Shown: in pieces, positions 1 through 7,917 of the stretch
Position numbering within the stretch: the stretch's first letter is position 1
Layout of the letters: each line of letters starts with the position of its first letter
DNA from: Amycolatopsis suaedae
GTDB lineage: Bacteria > Actinomycetota > Actinomycetes > Mycobacteriales > Pseudonocardiaceae
NCBI RefSeq assembly: GCF_004214935.1
Contig: NZ_SFCC01000012.1
Coordinates: forward strand, 186,001 to 250,000
DNA: 64,000 nucleotides
Reading direction: 5' to 3'
Position numbers and translations under genes: made by a program
Notes under the pieces: model-generated
Databases searched by the model: none
What the model saw: only the letters and a program-made list of their open reading frames with translations
What the model was told of the DNA's origin: nothing

Positions 1-107
1 CCACGACACCACTATGACATGCCGCAGAGAAAAATCTGCACTGTGTCGAAAAATTTCTGCGTGACGTAGAACGCACCGTGCCAGGCCTGCCGACCTAGAC
101 TCAGGTC

Positions 108-1139
108 GTGATGTCTCTGCACCAGGACGCCGTGGTGGTGGACTGCCACAACGACCTCATCCTCCTTGTCGACCACTTCGACCAGCGAAATCAGCCCGGC
201 CACTTCAGCGACTTCTGGCTTCCCGAGCTGCGGGCAGGCGGAGTCGACGTCCAGATCCTGCCCATCTGCCTCGAACCGGCCTTCCAGTCCGAGGGCGGCC
301 TGCGCCGCACGCTGCTGCTCGTCGAGCGCATCCACCGCCTCGCCGCCGAGCACAGCGACGACGTGGCGGTGTGCCTGACCGCCGCCGAGATCGACGCGGC
401 CGTGGCCGCGGGCAAGATCGCCCTGGTCATCGCACTCGAGGGAGCACACGGGATCGGGCAGGACGTCGCGCTCGTCCGCACCCTGTACCGGGTGGGCGTC
501 CGGGTCGTGTCCATGGCCCACTTCGGCCGCACGTTCCTCGCCGACGGCAGCGGCCTGGACACCACCTCACGGGGCCGGCTCACCCCGCAGGGCATCGAGG
601 CACTGGCCGAGATGGAGGACCTGGGCATCGTCTTCGACATCAGCCACCTCGGCCTCGGCGGCGTCGACCACGTGCTCGAACTCGCCACCCGGCCGTTCCT
701 GGCCACCCACTCGGCCTGCCTCGGCATCACCGACATCCACCGCAACCTGCACGACGACCACATCAAGCAGATCGCCCAGCTCGGCGGCGTCATCGGGGTG
801 GCCGCGGCGATCCCGTTCTTCATCGACGCCCAGCACCCCACCGCCGACCGGGTCGTCGACCACATCGAACGGATCATCGAGGTGGCCGGCATCGACCACG
901 TCGGGCTCGGCCCCGACTTCATCGACGACTACTACCAGCAGGTCTACGGCGGCTGGATCATCCCGCCCGAGTTCGCGGCCACCACCGCACACGCCGAGAT
1001 CGCCCGGCCGTCGGACCTGCCCAGGATCACCGACGCACTGGTACGGCGCGGATTCGCCGAGCCGGACATCCGCAAGATCCTGGGCGAGAACGTGCTGCGG
1101 GTCCTCCGGGACGTCCTGCGGGGCTCGGTCACCACCTGA
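108..1139 (+). CDS. Membrane-dipeptidase-type peptidase, family M19
   Basis: Protein of 343 residues of the M19 (renal dipeptidase) family, zinc enzymes that hydrolyse dipeptides, some with D- or dehydro residues. Visible family marks are the N-terminal H-x-D metal motif in DCHND, the bridging glutamate in ALEGAHG, and the later metal-ligand histidine in ATHSAC. No signal peptide is seen, so a cytoplasmic enzyme is inferred. The start is GTG at 108 or the ATG directly after it. Its 3' end overlaps the convergent P450 gene by 11 bp. The substrate cannot be told. The nearest related function is the N-acylamino-acid racemase-like gene 7 kb away, and a link is speculative. Confidence 0.88.
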   Translation: MMSLHQDAVVVDCHNDLILLVDHFDQRNQPGHFSDFWLPELRAGGVDVQILPICLEPAFQSEGGLRRTLLLVERIHRLAAEHSDDVAVCLTAAEIDAAVAAGKIALVIALEGAHGIGQDVALVRTLYRVGVRVVSMAHFGRTFLADGSGLDTTSRGRLTPQGIEALAEMEDLGIVFDISHLGLGGVDHVLELATRPFLATHSACLGITDIHRNLHDDHIKQIAQLGGVIGVAAAIPFFIDAQHPTADRVVDHIERIIEVAGIDHVGLGPDFIDDYYQQVYGGWIIPPEFAATTAHAEIARPSDLPRITDALVRRGFAEPDIRKILGENVLRVLRDVLRGSVTT

Positions 1140-2334
1140 CGGGCAGCGCGTTGAGGTAGGTGCCGGCGTCGTGGCGGACATCCAGCTCCTCGAACGGCAC
1201 AGCCAGCCGCAGCCCGGGCAGCCTGCGCAGCAGGGTGGGCAGCCCGATCTGCAGCTCGGCGCGAGCCAGCGGCTGGCCGAGGCACTGGTGGACGCCGTAG
1301 CCGAAGGCGAGCTGTCCCCTGACGTTACGGTCGAGGTCGAGCACGCCGGGGTCGGCGACGAACGACGGGTCATGGTTGCCGGCCAGGTAGTTCAGTACGA
1401 CACCGTCGCCTGCCCGGATGACCTGCTCGCCGACCGTGATGTCGGCGGTCGCCACGCGCGGCAGCATCTCGGCGATGCTGAGGAAGCGCAGCAGTTCCTC
1501 GACCGCGCGGGCGACCACGGCCGGGTCGTCGGTGTCCCGGAGCCGGGCGAGCTGGTCCGGATGCTGGAGCAGCACCGCCGTGCCCATGGAGAGCATCCGG
1601 GCGGTGGTGTCGTGCCCGGCGATCAGCAGGGCGACACCGTTGATAGCCACCTGCTCGTGGGTGAGTTCGCCGGTCGCGACGTACTCGTGGACCAGGGTGC
1701 TGATGATGTCGTCGGCCGGCTCGCGTTCCTTACGGTGCACCAGATCGAGCAGGTAGGCGAACAGGGTCCGCGTGGCCTGCGCCTGCTCGTCGGCAGGCAG
1801 GTTCCGGTTCGTCATGGTCTTGCTGTTGCGCTGGAAGAACTCGTGGTCCGAATAGGGCACCCCGAGCATCACCGAGATCACCAGGGACGGGACCGGCAGC
1901 GCGAAGTCCGCCACGAGGTCGGCGGGCGGGCCCTTGCTGATCATCTGTTCGACGAACCCGTCCACCACTTCCTGGATCCGGGGCCGCATCGCGTCGATCC
2001 GCTTCACCGTGAAGAACTTGGTGATCATGCGCCGCAACCGGGTGTGCGCCGGGGGATCCATCTGCAGGAAGAACAGCGGCACGTCGTCGACTCGCTCGCC
2101 CAGCAGCTTCGGCAGGCGCGGGTTGGTGGCGTCCGTGCTGATGGCCGGATTCCTCGCCACCGACCGGATGTCGTCGAACCGGGTCACCGCCCAGGCCGAC
2201 GAGCCGTCGCGCAACCTGACCCATTGCAGGCCCTCTGCCTGCTGCCAGGTCGCGTAGTCGGCAGGCGGGTGGAACGGGCAGCGCGCGTCGCGTGCGGCGG
2301 GCGCGGCGGGCAGGTCGCTCTGGTTCGTCGTCAT
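1129..2334 (-). CDS. Cytochrome P450
   Basis: A soluble bacterial P450 of 401 residues, the usual length. It shows the I-helix AGHDTT oxygen-activation motif, the K-helix E-x-x-R (ELLR), and the heme-binding loop FGYGVHQCLG with the thiolate cysteine near residue 351. It resembles CYP105/107-type enzymes that oxidise small molecules. No ferredoxin or reductase gene is adjacent, so electrons must come from elsewhere. It is divergent from a TetR gene with an operator-like tandem repeat between them, so TetR repression relieved by a small ligand is the simplest reading. No biosynthetic core enzyme is nearby, so a xenobiotic or housekeeping oxidation is as likely as secondary metabolism. Confidence 0.93.
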   Translation of the reverse strand: MTTNQSDLPAAPAARDARCPFHPPADYATWQQAEGLQWVRLRDGSSAWAVTRFDDIRSVARNPAISTDATNPRLPKLLGERVDDVPLFFLQMDPPAHTRLRRMITKFFTVKRIDAMRPRIQEVVDGFVEQMISKGPPADLVADFALPVPSLVISVMLGVPYSDHEFFQRNSKTMTNRNLPADEQAQATRTLFAYLLDLVHRKEREPADDIISTLVHEYVATGELTHEQVAINGVALLIAGHDTTARMLSMGTAVLLQHPDQLARLRDTDDPAVVARAVEELLRFLSIAEMLPRVATADITVGEQVIRAGDGVVLNYLAGNHDPSFVADPGVLDLDRNVRGQLAFGYGVHQCLGQPLARAELQIGLPTLLRRLPGLRLAVPFEELDVRHDAGTYLNALPVRW

Positions 2335-2378
2335 GGACTGCTCCTGTCATGGCTTCTCCCTTGCCGTGTTCCATAAGG

Positions 2379-2409
2379 CTACACATGTAGGAAAACCTGC
2401 ACTAGTAGG
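2379..2409. promoter_or_regulatory. Tandem operator between P450 and tetR genes
   Basis: Two similar 13-bp units, CTACACATGTAGG (2379-2391) and CTGCACTAGTAGG (2397-2409), agree at 10 of 13 positions and start 18 bp apart. The first has perfect CTACA/TGTAG arms. They sit in the 112-bp gap between the divergent genes, where a TetR dimer pair would bind. Confidence 0.55.
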
Positions 2410-2446
2410 CAATCGTGTGCCGGGTTCAGCGAGGTAGGCTCCGCCC

Positions 2447-3043
2447 ATGTCGACGAGCGGAGCCGGCCCGGGACGGCCGGTGGACCGGCGGGTTCGGCGC
2501 ACGCAGGCCACGCTGCAGAACGCCCTGATCGAGCTGGTGGCGGAGCAGGACCTGACGAAGATCACCGTCGCCGACGTGGCGGAACGCGCGGAGGTCAGCC
2601 GCTCGACGTTCTACGACCACTACCGGGACGTCCACGAGCTGGCCGAAGCAGCCTGCACCGCGATGATCGACGATCTGATCGACTCGCTGCCCCAGACGCA
2701 GTACGCGGCGGAGGAACTGGAGCGCTCGGCCACCGACGGGTTGCGCCAGTTCTTCGCCAGCCTCGCCGAGCACGCCAACCTGTACCGGAGCCTGCTCGGA
2801 CCCCACGGCAGCGCACGCATCATCGATCACATCCGCCGCCGCGTCACCGCACGCCTGTACGCCGGCGAGGCGGAGCAGGCCGGGCAACCGGAATCACCGC
2901 TTGACGTGCCCACCGCGTTCATCGCCGGGGCGCTGATCGGTGTCGCCGTCGACTGGCTCCAGCACGACCGCCCGCACCCTCCGGCCGACATGGCCGCTCG
3001 CACCTGGCCGCTGTTCGCCGCCCTTGTCGCGGTCCTCGCCTAG
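2447..3043 (+). CDS. TetR/AcrR-family transcriptional regulator
   Basis: A regulator of 198 residues. The N-terminal helix-turn-helix (about residues 20-65) contains ITVADVAERAEVSRSTFYDHY, the classic TetR recognition region, followed by an all-helical ligand-binding half. It starts at ATG 2447 and is divergent from the P450 gene, which it probably controls through the tandem repeat at 2379-2409. The DUF4157 gene follows after only about 10 bp and could be co-transcribed. The ligand is unknown. Confidence 0.9.
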   Translation: MSTSGAGPGRPVDRRVRRTQATLQNALIELVAEQDLTKITVADVAERAEVSRSTFYDHYRDVHELAEAACTAMIDDLIDSLPQTQYAAEELERSATDGLRQFFASLAEHANLYRSLLGPHGSARIIDHIRRRVTARLYAGEAEQAGQPESPLDVPTAFIAGALIGVAVDWLQHDRPHPPADMAARTWPLFAALVAVLA

Positions 3044-3053
3044 GCGTGACGCG

Positions 3054-5078
3054 ATGGTGACGGCGGCCGCGCAGACTGCGCGAGCCGTCGATCAGGGGAT
3101 TTCGCAGATGGAGCACGTACCGAAGACCGGCCGCAGGACAGCCGACAGGCAGGCCGTCGCTGTGCCTGACGGCAGCGGGCGGCCCCTCGAACCGGATGTG
3201 CGTGCCTTCATGGAGAGCCGCTTCGGGGAGGACTTCAGCCGGGTGCGGGTCCATGCCGACCGTCCGGCGGCCGAGGCCGTCGCTGCGGTGGACGCGAAGG
3301 CGTTCACCTTCGGCGAGGACGTCGTGTTCCGCCCGGGCGAGTACTCACCGCGGACCGGGGAGGGCCGCCGGTCCCTCGCGCACGAGCTGGCTCACGTCGT
3401 GCAGCAGCGCCGGGGCGGCGGGCCCGCGCCCGGTTTCGACACCGGTCACGCACTCGAGAGCTCGGCCGACGCGGCCGCGGCCGCGGTCTCCGGCGCCGGT
3501 CCCGTGCGCGTGTCCGGCGCCAGTGCGCCGGGCCTGGCCAGGCAGGTGGAGACCAAGCCCGTGTCACCCCTTGTCCTGCCGAAGGAGGGCATCAGCATGC
3601 CCTGGGTCGGCAAGGGCGAGGGGATCGACTCCAGCGACCTGGGCTTTCTCCGCGACTCGGAGCGCTACTGGGCGGACTGGGTGAAGAAGTGGGGCAAGAA
3701 CGGCGCGCTCAGCCAGGCCAACCTCGCCGCCATCGCAGGCGGCCGGTCGCCCGTGGTCGACGCGCAGTGGGTGCAGGTCTATCCACAGCACAAGGCCTAC
3801 CTGGGACAGGTACTCGAACACCACCACGTCGGCCAGGGCGCGTTCGCCGTGCCGCTGCCGCACGACCTGCACAAGGCCCATTCGGTGTTCCATCCCAAGC
3901 GGCAGACCGTCGGCCAGGGCAACCGGCCGCTGAAGCCGGTCAACCCGCTGCAGCCGCGAAGCACCACCGAGGGCAACGTCGCCAAGCACACCGGGTCGGG
4001 CCGGATCCGCGGCGAGGGCATCACCCCGAAGAACCCGCCGAAGGTCGGCCGTATCCCGCCCTCGTCCGGGCTCAGCGCGGGGGTCAAGGGAGTGCGTCCG
4101 CCCGGCGCGAAGGGCATGGGCAAGTCACTGCTCGGGGTCGTGATCGTCCTCGGCATGTCCGCGCTGGCTTCGAAGGCCCAGGCGGCCACCGAGGACAGCG
4201 CGAGAACCCCGGCGCTGAACCGGATCGACGCCGAGATCGAAGCCTCGCTGCTCGCGCAGTTCGACACCTACCTGGTGCTGCAGCTGGACAATCCGGGCGC
4301 CTCGGTCTACGCCAACATCACGCTCTCCACGACGACGGCGACCACCCGGATCGTCGCGGGCACGGAGGTCGAGGAAATGACCAGGACGAGTCCGCCCGAA
4401 CTGGTCTCGGTCGTCATCGCCGCGACCCCCGTCAGCGCCACCGAGACCGTCCTGGGGCCGGAGAACCGCAACGCGTTCTACGAGGAGGACACCGACGTCA
4501 CCACCTATCCGGCGGAGCTGACGCTGGTCTCCGTCGAGCGGCTGCGGGCCGAGGCCGCCGCCCGAGGGCTCCTGACCCCGGAGCGGGACCAGCGACTCGG
4601 CAGGTACGAGGCCACGCTGCTGCAGCGGGCGCGGGCACGCGAGCGGGAGAAGGCGGAGGACGACGAGAAGCGGCGCAGGGCGAAGCTGGCCGAGCTGCGT
4701 GCCACCCCGCCGGTCACCCCCTCGCCGGAACTGCTGCCGGGCCCCGGCACGCCGGCGCGCCCGCCGGCCCAGTCCTACGGGCCGTTCCTCTCTCCCCAGC
4801 GAGCCGAATGGCGTGCCGGCGACTACGCCGACGCCTTCGAGGCGCTGCAGGCCGACATCGTCGCCAAGGCCAAGGCGGTCGCCGCGAAGAGCAGCGCGAA
4901 CACGCTGAGCCGGGAGGAACTCACGGCGTTTCGTGCCGAGCGCGACCGGTGGATCAGCGACCTGCGGACCGTGATCAAGCGGCTGGAGGGCCGCGGCGAC
5001 GAGCAGGGCCTCAACCGGTTGAAGCGGATCAACGACTGGCTGGCCAACGAGGGCCACAACATCGTGATGATCCTCTGA
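3054..5078 (+). CDS. eCIS-core (DUF4157) protein with EHHH nuclease-like segment
   Basis: A protein of about 674 residues. Residues 40-120 form a DUF4157/eCIS-core domain with the HELAH zinc-peptidase-like motif at 110-114 (LAHELAHVVQQ). This domain marks cargo of extracellular contractile injection systems and other polymorphic toxins. Residues 240-282 carry EHHH (255-258) followed by spaced histidines (PLPHDLHKAHSVFH), resembling HNH/endonuclease VII toxins of the Tox-HNH-EHHH type. Then come a proline- and glycine-rich linker, one hydrophobic segment (about 357-374), and a charged, helical C-terminus. No sheath, tube or baseplate gene is in the window and no immunity gene is recognisable. 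ATG 3108, preceded by GGGGA, is an alternative start; 3054 has no clear ribosome site. The nuclease assignment is inference. Confidence 0.8.
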   Translation: MVTAAAQTARAVDQGISQMEHVPKTGRRTADRQAVAVPDGSGRPLEPDVRAFMESRFGEDFSRVRVHADRPAAEAVAAVDAKAFTFGEDVVFRPGEYSPRTGEGRRSLAHELAHVVQQRRGGGPAPGFDTGHALESSADAAAAAVSGAGPVRVSGASAPGLARQVETKPVSPLVLPKEGISMPWVGKGEGIDSSDLGFLRDSERYWADWVKKWGKNGALSQANLAAIAGGRSPVVDAQWVQVYPQHKAYLGQVLEHHHVGQGAFAVPLPHDLHKAHSVFHPKRQTVGQGNRPLKPVNPLQPRSTTEGNVAKHTGSGRIRGEGITPKNPPKVGRIPPSSGLSAGVKGVRPPGAKGMGKSLLGVVIVLGMSALASKAQAATEDSARTPALNRIDAEIEASLLAQFDTYLVLQLDNPGASVYANITLSTTTATTRIVAGTEVEEMTRTSPPELVSVVIAATPVSATETVLGPENRNAFYEEDTDVTTYPAELTLVSVERLRAEAAARGLLTPERDQRLGRYEATLLQRARAREREKAEDDEKRRRAKLAELRATPPVTPSPELLPGPGTPARPPAQSYGPFLSPQRAEWRAGDYADAFEALQADIVAKAKAVAAKSSANTLSREELTAFRAERDRWISDLRTVIKRLEGRGDEQGLNRLKRINDWLANEGHNIVMIL

Positions 5079-5281
5079 GCGATCACCGCGGCCTTACCAG
5101 GCGGCCGCGTACAGCGCGGTCGCGGCGGCGGCTTCGACCAGGAAGTAGAACCAGTTCGCCCCCCGGGACCTCGATCGTCAGCGCGTACCAGGATCCGGCG
5201 TCCGGCCGGTCGGGCGCCGGCGGAGCGTTCGCCCACTGGGCCGGTGCCGCAGGCTTCGGTCATCAACACGAAGCGCGGCTC

Positions 5282-5692
5282 GTGACCTCCCTGCCGGTGC
5301 TACCCGGCGAGGCGGCGGCCTGGCTCGACTCGGCAGCGCCGAGCGCGACGCCCGGCATCGATCCCCGGATCGGGCAGATCACGGCAGCTCTCCACGAGAA
5401 CCCGGCTGCACACCGCGCCGCGGCGGACCTGGCGCACGACGTCGGCCTCTCCGAATCGCGGCTGCCGCATCTGTTCCGTTCCGAAACCGGAACGACGCTG
5501 CGGTCGTACCGGACGTGGGCGCGAATGCTGCACGGAGCCAGGTGCGTCGGCAGGGGCGGCAGTCTCACGGCCGCCGCTGCCGAGTCCGGCTTCGCCAGCC
5601 CCTCCCACCTCGCCGATCGCTTCAGGCAGACCTTCGGGACGACGGCATCGACGCTGCTTGGCCGCGGCCTCCGGATACACCTGATGGACTGA
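5282..5692 (+). pseudogene. AraC-family regulator, C-terminal remnant
   Basis: Only the double helix-turn-helix DNA-binding half of an AraC-type regulator is present (LAHDVGLSESRLPHLFR, then the second HTH ending FRQTFGTTAS). The same frame shows similarity back to about 5190 but no sensor domain. GTG 5282 is the only plausible start and would give 136 residues. On the opposite strand at about 5097-5160 an open frame ends in NWFYFLVEAAAATALYAAAW and runs into a broken frame at a G-run, which suggests another gene remnant. The 5079-5300 stretch looks like a decayed junction. A functional HTH-only protein is possible but less likely. Confidence 0.6.
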
Positions 5693-5695
5693 CCC

Positions 5696-6004
5696 TCAGT
5701 AGAGCCGCAGCTCCCAGTCCTCGAACGGCGGTTCGCCGTCCGGCAGGCGACCGGTCATGTACTGGTAGATGTACGCGGCGGCCCGGCGTTCGGCGTACTT
5801 GGCGTTCACCGGCTCACCGTCGTCGTCGAGTTCCAGGACGTTCGCGAAGATGGCGAACGGCATCTCCAGGTGGCTCGGCGACTCCCCGAGGGCGTCCCAG
5901 TAGTCGATGTCGTCCAGCAGCGGGTGCCCGACGGTGCCGTTCGCGATCCAGAAGGCGAAGGTCCGCAGTGCCCCGGAGGTCCCAGTCGACAGTTTCGTGG
6001 TCAT
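5696..6004 (-). CDS. Small conserved protein (DUF7677-like)
   Basis: A 102-residue acidic protein. It begins MTTKLSTGTSGALRTFAFW and has balanced codon use with strong third-position GC, so it looks like a real gene. It resembles proteins I recall as DUF7677, but no function is known. It has no membrane segment or signal. It is the gene nearest to the EHHH-type toxin-like protein apart from the AraC remnant. It is on the opposite strand, so an immunity role is only a guess. Confidence 0.6.
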   Translation of the reverse strand: MTTKLSTGTSGALRTFAFWIANGTVGHPLLDDIDYWDALGESPSHLEMPFAIFANVLELDDDGEPVNAKYAERRAAAYIYQYMTGRLPDGEPPFEDWELRLY

Positions 6005-6046
6005 GGGTGAACCCTATTCCGCCGCGGAGGCAGCCCCCGACCTGGA

Positions 6047-6283
6047 CTACAGTTCAATTATTTCGTTCGGAGAATCATCTTCCTCATTGAGCCAGATGGT
6101 CGCCTTGGCAGGACGATTTCGAAAACTTCTGAGAATGGGTCCTATCGAGGCCATCAACTTGAGAGCATCCGAGCGCCAAATTCGTTTGCCGTCAAAACAT
6201 CCCCGCAATCCGCTTCTCTTGATTCCGTCCGCAACCTGGTGCCCCCAGCGCGAAAATAGCTTCTCGTTCCTCTTTCTCCCCAT
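6047..6283 (-). CDS. Hypothetical small basic protein in a lower-GC patch
   Basis: A possible 78-residue protein starting MGRKRNEKLFSRWGHQV. The first two-thirds are rich in Arg and Lys and the tail is acidic (NEEDDSPNEIIEL). The base composition (roughly half GC) is clearly lower than the flanks, so the segment is probably of foreign origin. There is no good ribosome-binding site before ATG 6283 and no family is recognised. It may be a fragment rather than a gene. Confidence 0.35.
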   Translation of the reverse strand: MGRKRNEKLFSRWGHQVADGIKRSGLRGCFDGKRIWRSDALKLMASIGPILRSFRNRPAKATIWLNEEDDSPNEIIEL

Positions 6284-6489
6284 ACTCTTCGCCGGTCAGC
6301 AGCCTCAGCGGCCGGGAGCCGGCGCGGTGAGGACCCCGTCGAGCAGGGCGAGGTAGTTCTCCACCGTGGGCGCGCGACAAGGGCGGAGCGGGCCAGGGAC
6401 GGGTACTCGTACAGAACGTCACCAACCTCACCGCGACCTGGCCCAACGACTGCGGTCCCCACCTCGAACGCGGCCAAACCCTGTGGGCT
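6284..6489 (-). pseudogene. Possible degraded coding remnant
   Basis: On the minus strand two frames read as protein-like pieces separated by a one-base shift near 6370: DVLYEYPSLARSALVA, then TVENYLALLDGVLTAPAPGR followed by a stop near 6307. No family was identified. The plus strand also has a plausible short tail (NVTNLTATWPNDCGPHLERG), so the assignment is weak. With the AraC remnant and the lower-GC patch it makes 5.1-6.5 kb a decayed stretch. Confidence 0.25.
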
Positions 6490-6765
6490 TCAGGCTTTCT
6501 CCGCTGACACCACGGCCGGCATCCGCTTCAGCCGGTCCAGCAGCAGAACAGCTTCGGCCTCGGTGAGCAGGACCGTGCAGTCGACACGGCTTTCGACCAC
6601 ACCTTCCCGAACGCTGACACCCAGGTTTCGTACGGCGTATCGGCGGCTGTGCAGGAGTGACACGACACGGAGAACCCCGGCGAGACCGCCGACGACGTGC
6701 GTCGTCATCGACCGGTACGAGGGAAACTCGGGCGTTTTCGAGACGGTGGAAGCGGAAAGTGTCAT
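6490..6765 (-). CDS. Orphan ACT-domain protein
   Basis: A 91-residue protein made almost entirely of one ACT-like domain. The core VLRVVSLLHSRRYAVRNLGV resembles the first strand and helix of the acetolactate synthase small subunit (IlvN/IlvM), and the C-terminal helix (AVLLLDRLKRMPAV) fits the second. ATG 6765 is chosen because a strong AAGGAGATCC site lies just upstream; a longer reading to 6822 lacks one. ACT domains bind amino acids and regulate partner enzymes. No branched-chain amino acid enzyme is adjacent, so it is either a free-standing ligand sensor or a stray regulatory subunit. Confidence 0.65.
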   Translation of the reverse strand: MTLSASTVSKTPEFPSYRSMTTHVVGGLAGVLRVVSLLHSRRYAVRNLGVSVREGVVESRVDCTVLLTEAEAVLLLDRLKRMPAVVSAEKA

Positions 6766-7038
6766 TTCGGATCTCCTTGAGCGGTCTCTTCGGTAGATCC
6801 GGACCAGGCCCCGGCAGCGCACGACGACTCAGCGCGCCGGCGGCCTGGCTCAGCCGACGCGCCAGGTAATGATGATCCTGCGCATGAACCGGACTGTACA
6901 CCACAGCATCCTGGCTGGACACGGCGTTACATTGTGGACGGCCCCCAACATGGGCCGCCGGATTCGTCGGCCGCTACGAACGGCGGCCGGACACAACGTC
7001 CTAGTGTCGTGAACCGACCCTGGAGGAAGGATCGTCCG

Positions 7039-7917
7039 GTGACGAATCGCGCGACGAACGCGGAGACTCCGGCCGACGGGGCGGTCTGCGCGGAAGCCGT
7101 CGCCGCCGCCCACGCCGCCGCCGCTGCCGCCGGCGTGGACGTCCGGGAGCTCGCCGAGGTGGCGGACCTGGCCGCGGTGAGCGACCTGTTCGAGTCGATC
7201 TGGCGCGCCCGGCCGGTCAGCACGGAGCTGCTGCGGGCCATGTCCTCGGCGGGGAACTACGTCGCCGGCGCGTTCGCGAACGGCGTGCTGCTGGGGGCCT
7301 GTTTCGGCTTCTTCGGAAGCCCGGGGAAACCGGCGTTGCACAGCCACATCGCCGGAGTCACGGCCGGCGCGGGCCGCGGGATCGGGTACGCGCTCAAGCT
7401 TCATCAGCGCGGCTGGGCGCTGGACCGCGGCATCTCGCGGATCACCTGGACCTTCGACCCGCTCGTCCGCCGCAACGCCTACTTCAACCTCGGCAAGCTC
7501 GGCGCGCTGCCATTGGCCTACCTGCCCAACTTCTACGGCCCCATGGGGGACGAACTCAACGGATCGGGCGACACCGACCGGCTGCTCGTCGGCTGGGACC
7601 TGACCTGCCCGGCCGTACGTGCCGCCGCGTCCGGCACGCCGGTCACGGCCGACGCCGCGGCACTGCGGAACCGGGGTGCCGCGCGGGCGCTGTCGGTCGA
7701 CTCCCTCGGCGGCCCGGTGGCGGGCCCCGCGGACGGGCCGACCGTGCTCGTCGCGGTCCCGCCGGACATCGAACACCTGCGCCGCACCGATCCGGGCCGC
7801 GGCGACGCGTGGCGGGCCGCGTTACGCGAGGTCCTCGGCGGGCTGCTGGCCGACGGTGCCAGGGTCACCGGTTTCGATCGTGCCGGATGGTACGTGATCT
7901 CGAAGGAGCAGTCGTGA
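7039..7917 (+). CDS. Predicted GNAT-superfamily acetyltransferase (COG3375 type)
   Basis: A protein of 292 residues from GTG 7039, preceded by TGGAGGAAGG; earlier in-frame starts lack a site. The conserved block includes HSHIAGV, then GIGYALKLHQRGWALDRGI, then ITWTFDPLVRRNAYFNLGKLG, which is the signature of COG3375 predicted acetyltransferases. This family is often found beside N-acylamino-acid racemase/MenC-type enolases, as here: the next gene starts inside this one's stop codon (GTGA, 4 bp overlap). Together they probably act on an N-acylated amino acid. The precise reaction is not established. Confidence 0.8.
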   Translation: MTNRATNAETPADGAVCAEAVAAAHAAAAAAGVDVRELAEVADLAAVSDLFESIWRARPVSTELLRAMSSAGNYVAGAFANGVLLGACFGFFGSPGKPALHSHIAGVTAGAGRGIGYALKLHQRGWALDRGISRITWTFDPLVRRNAYFNLGKLGALPLAYLPNFYGPMGDELNGSGDTDRLLVGWDLTCPAVRAAASGTPVTADAAALRNRGAARALSVDSLGGPVAGPADGPTVLVAVPPDIEHLRRTDPGRGDAWRAALREVLGGLLADGARVTGFDRAGWYVISKEQS

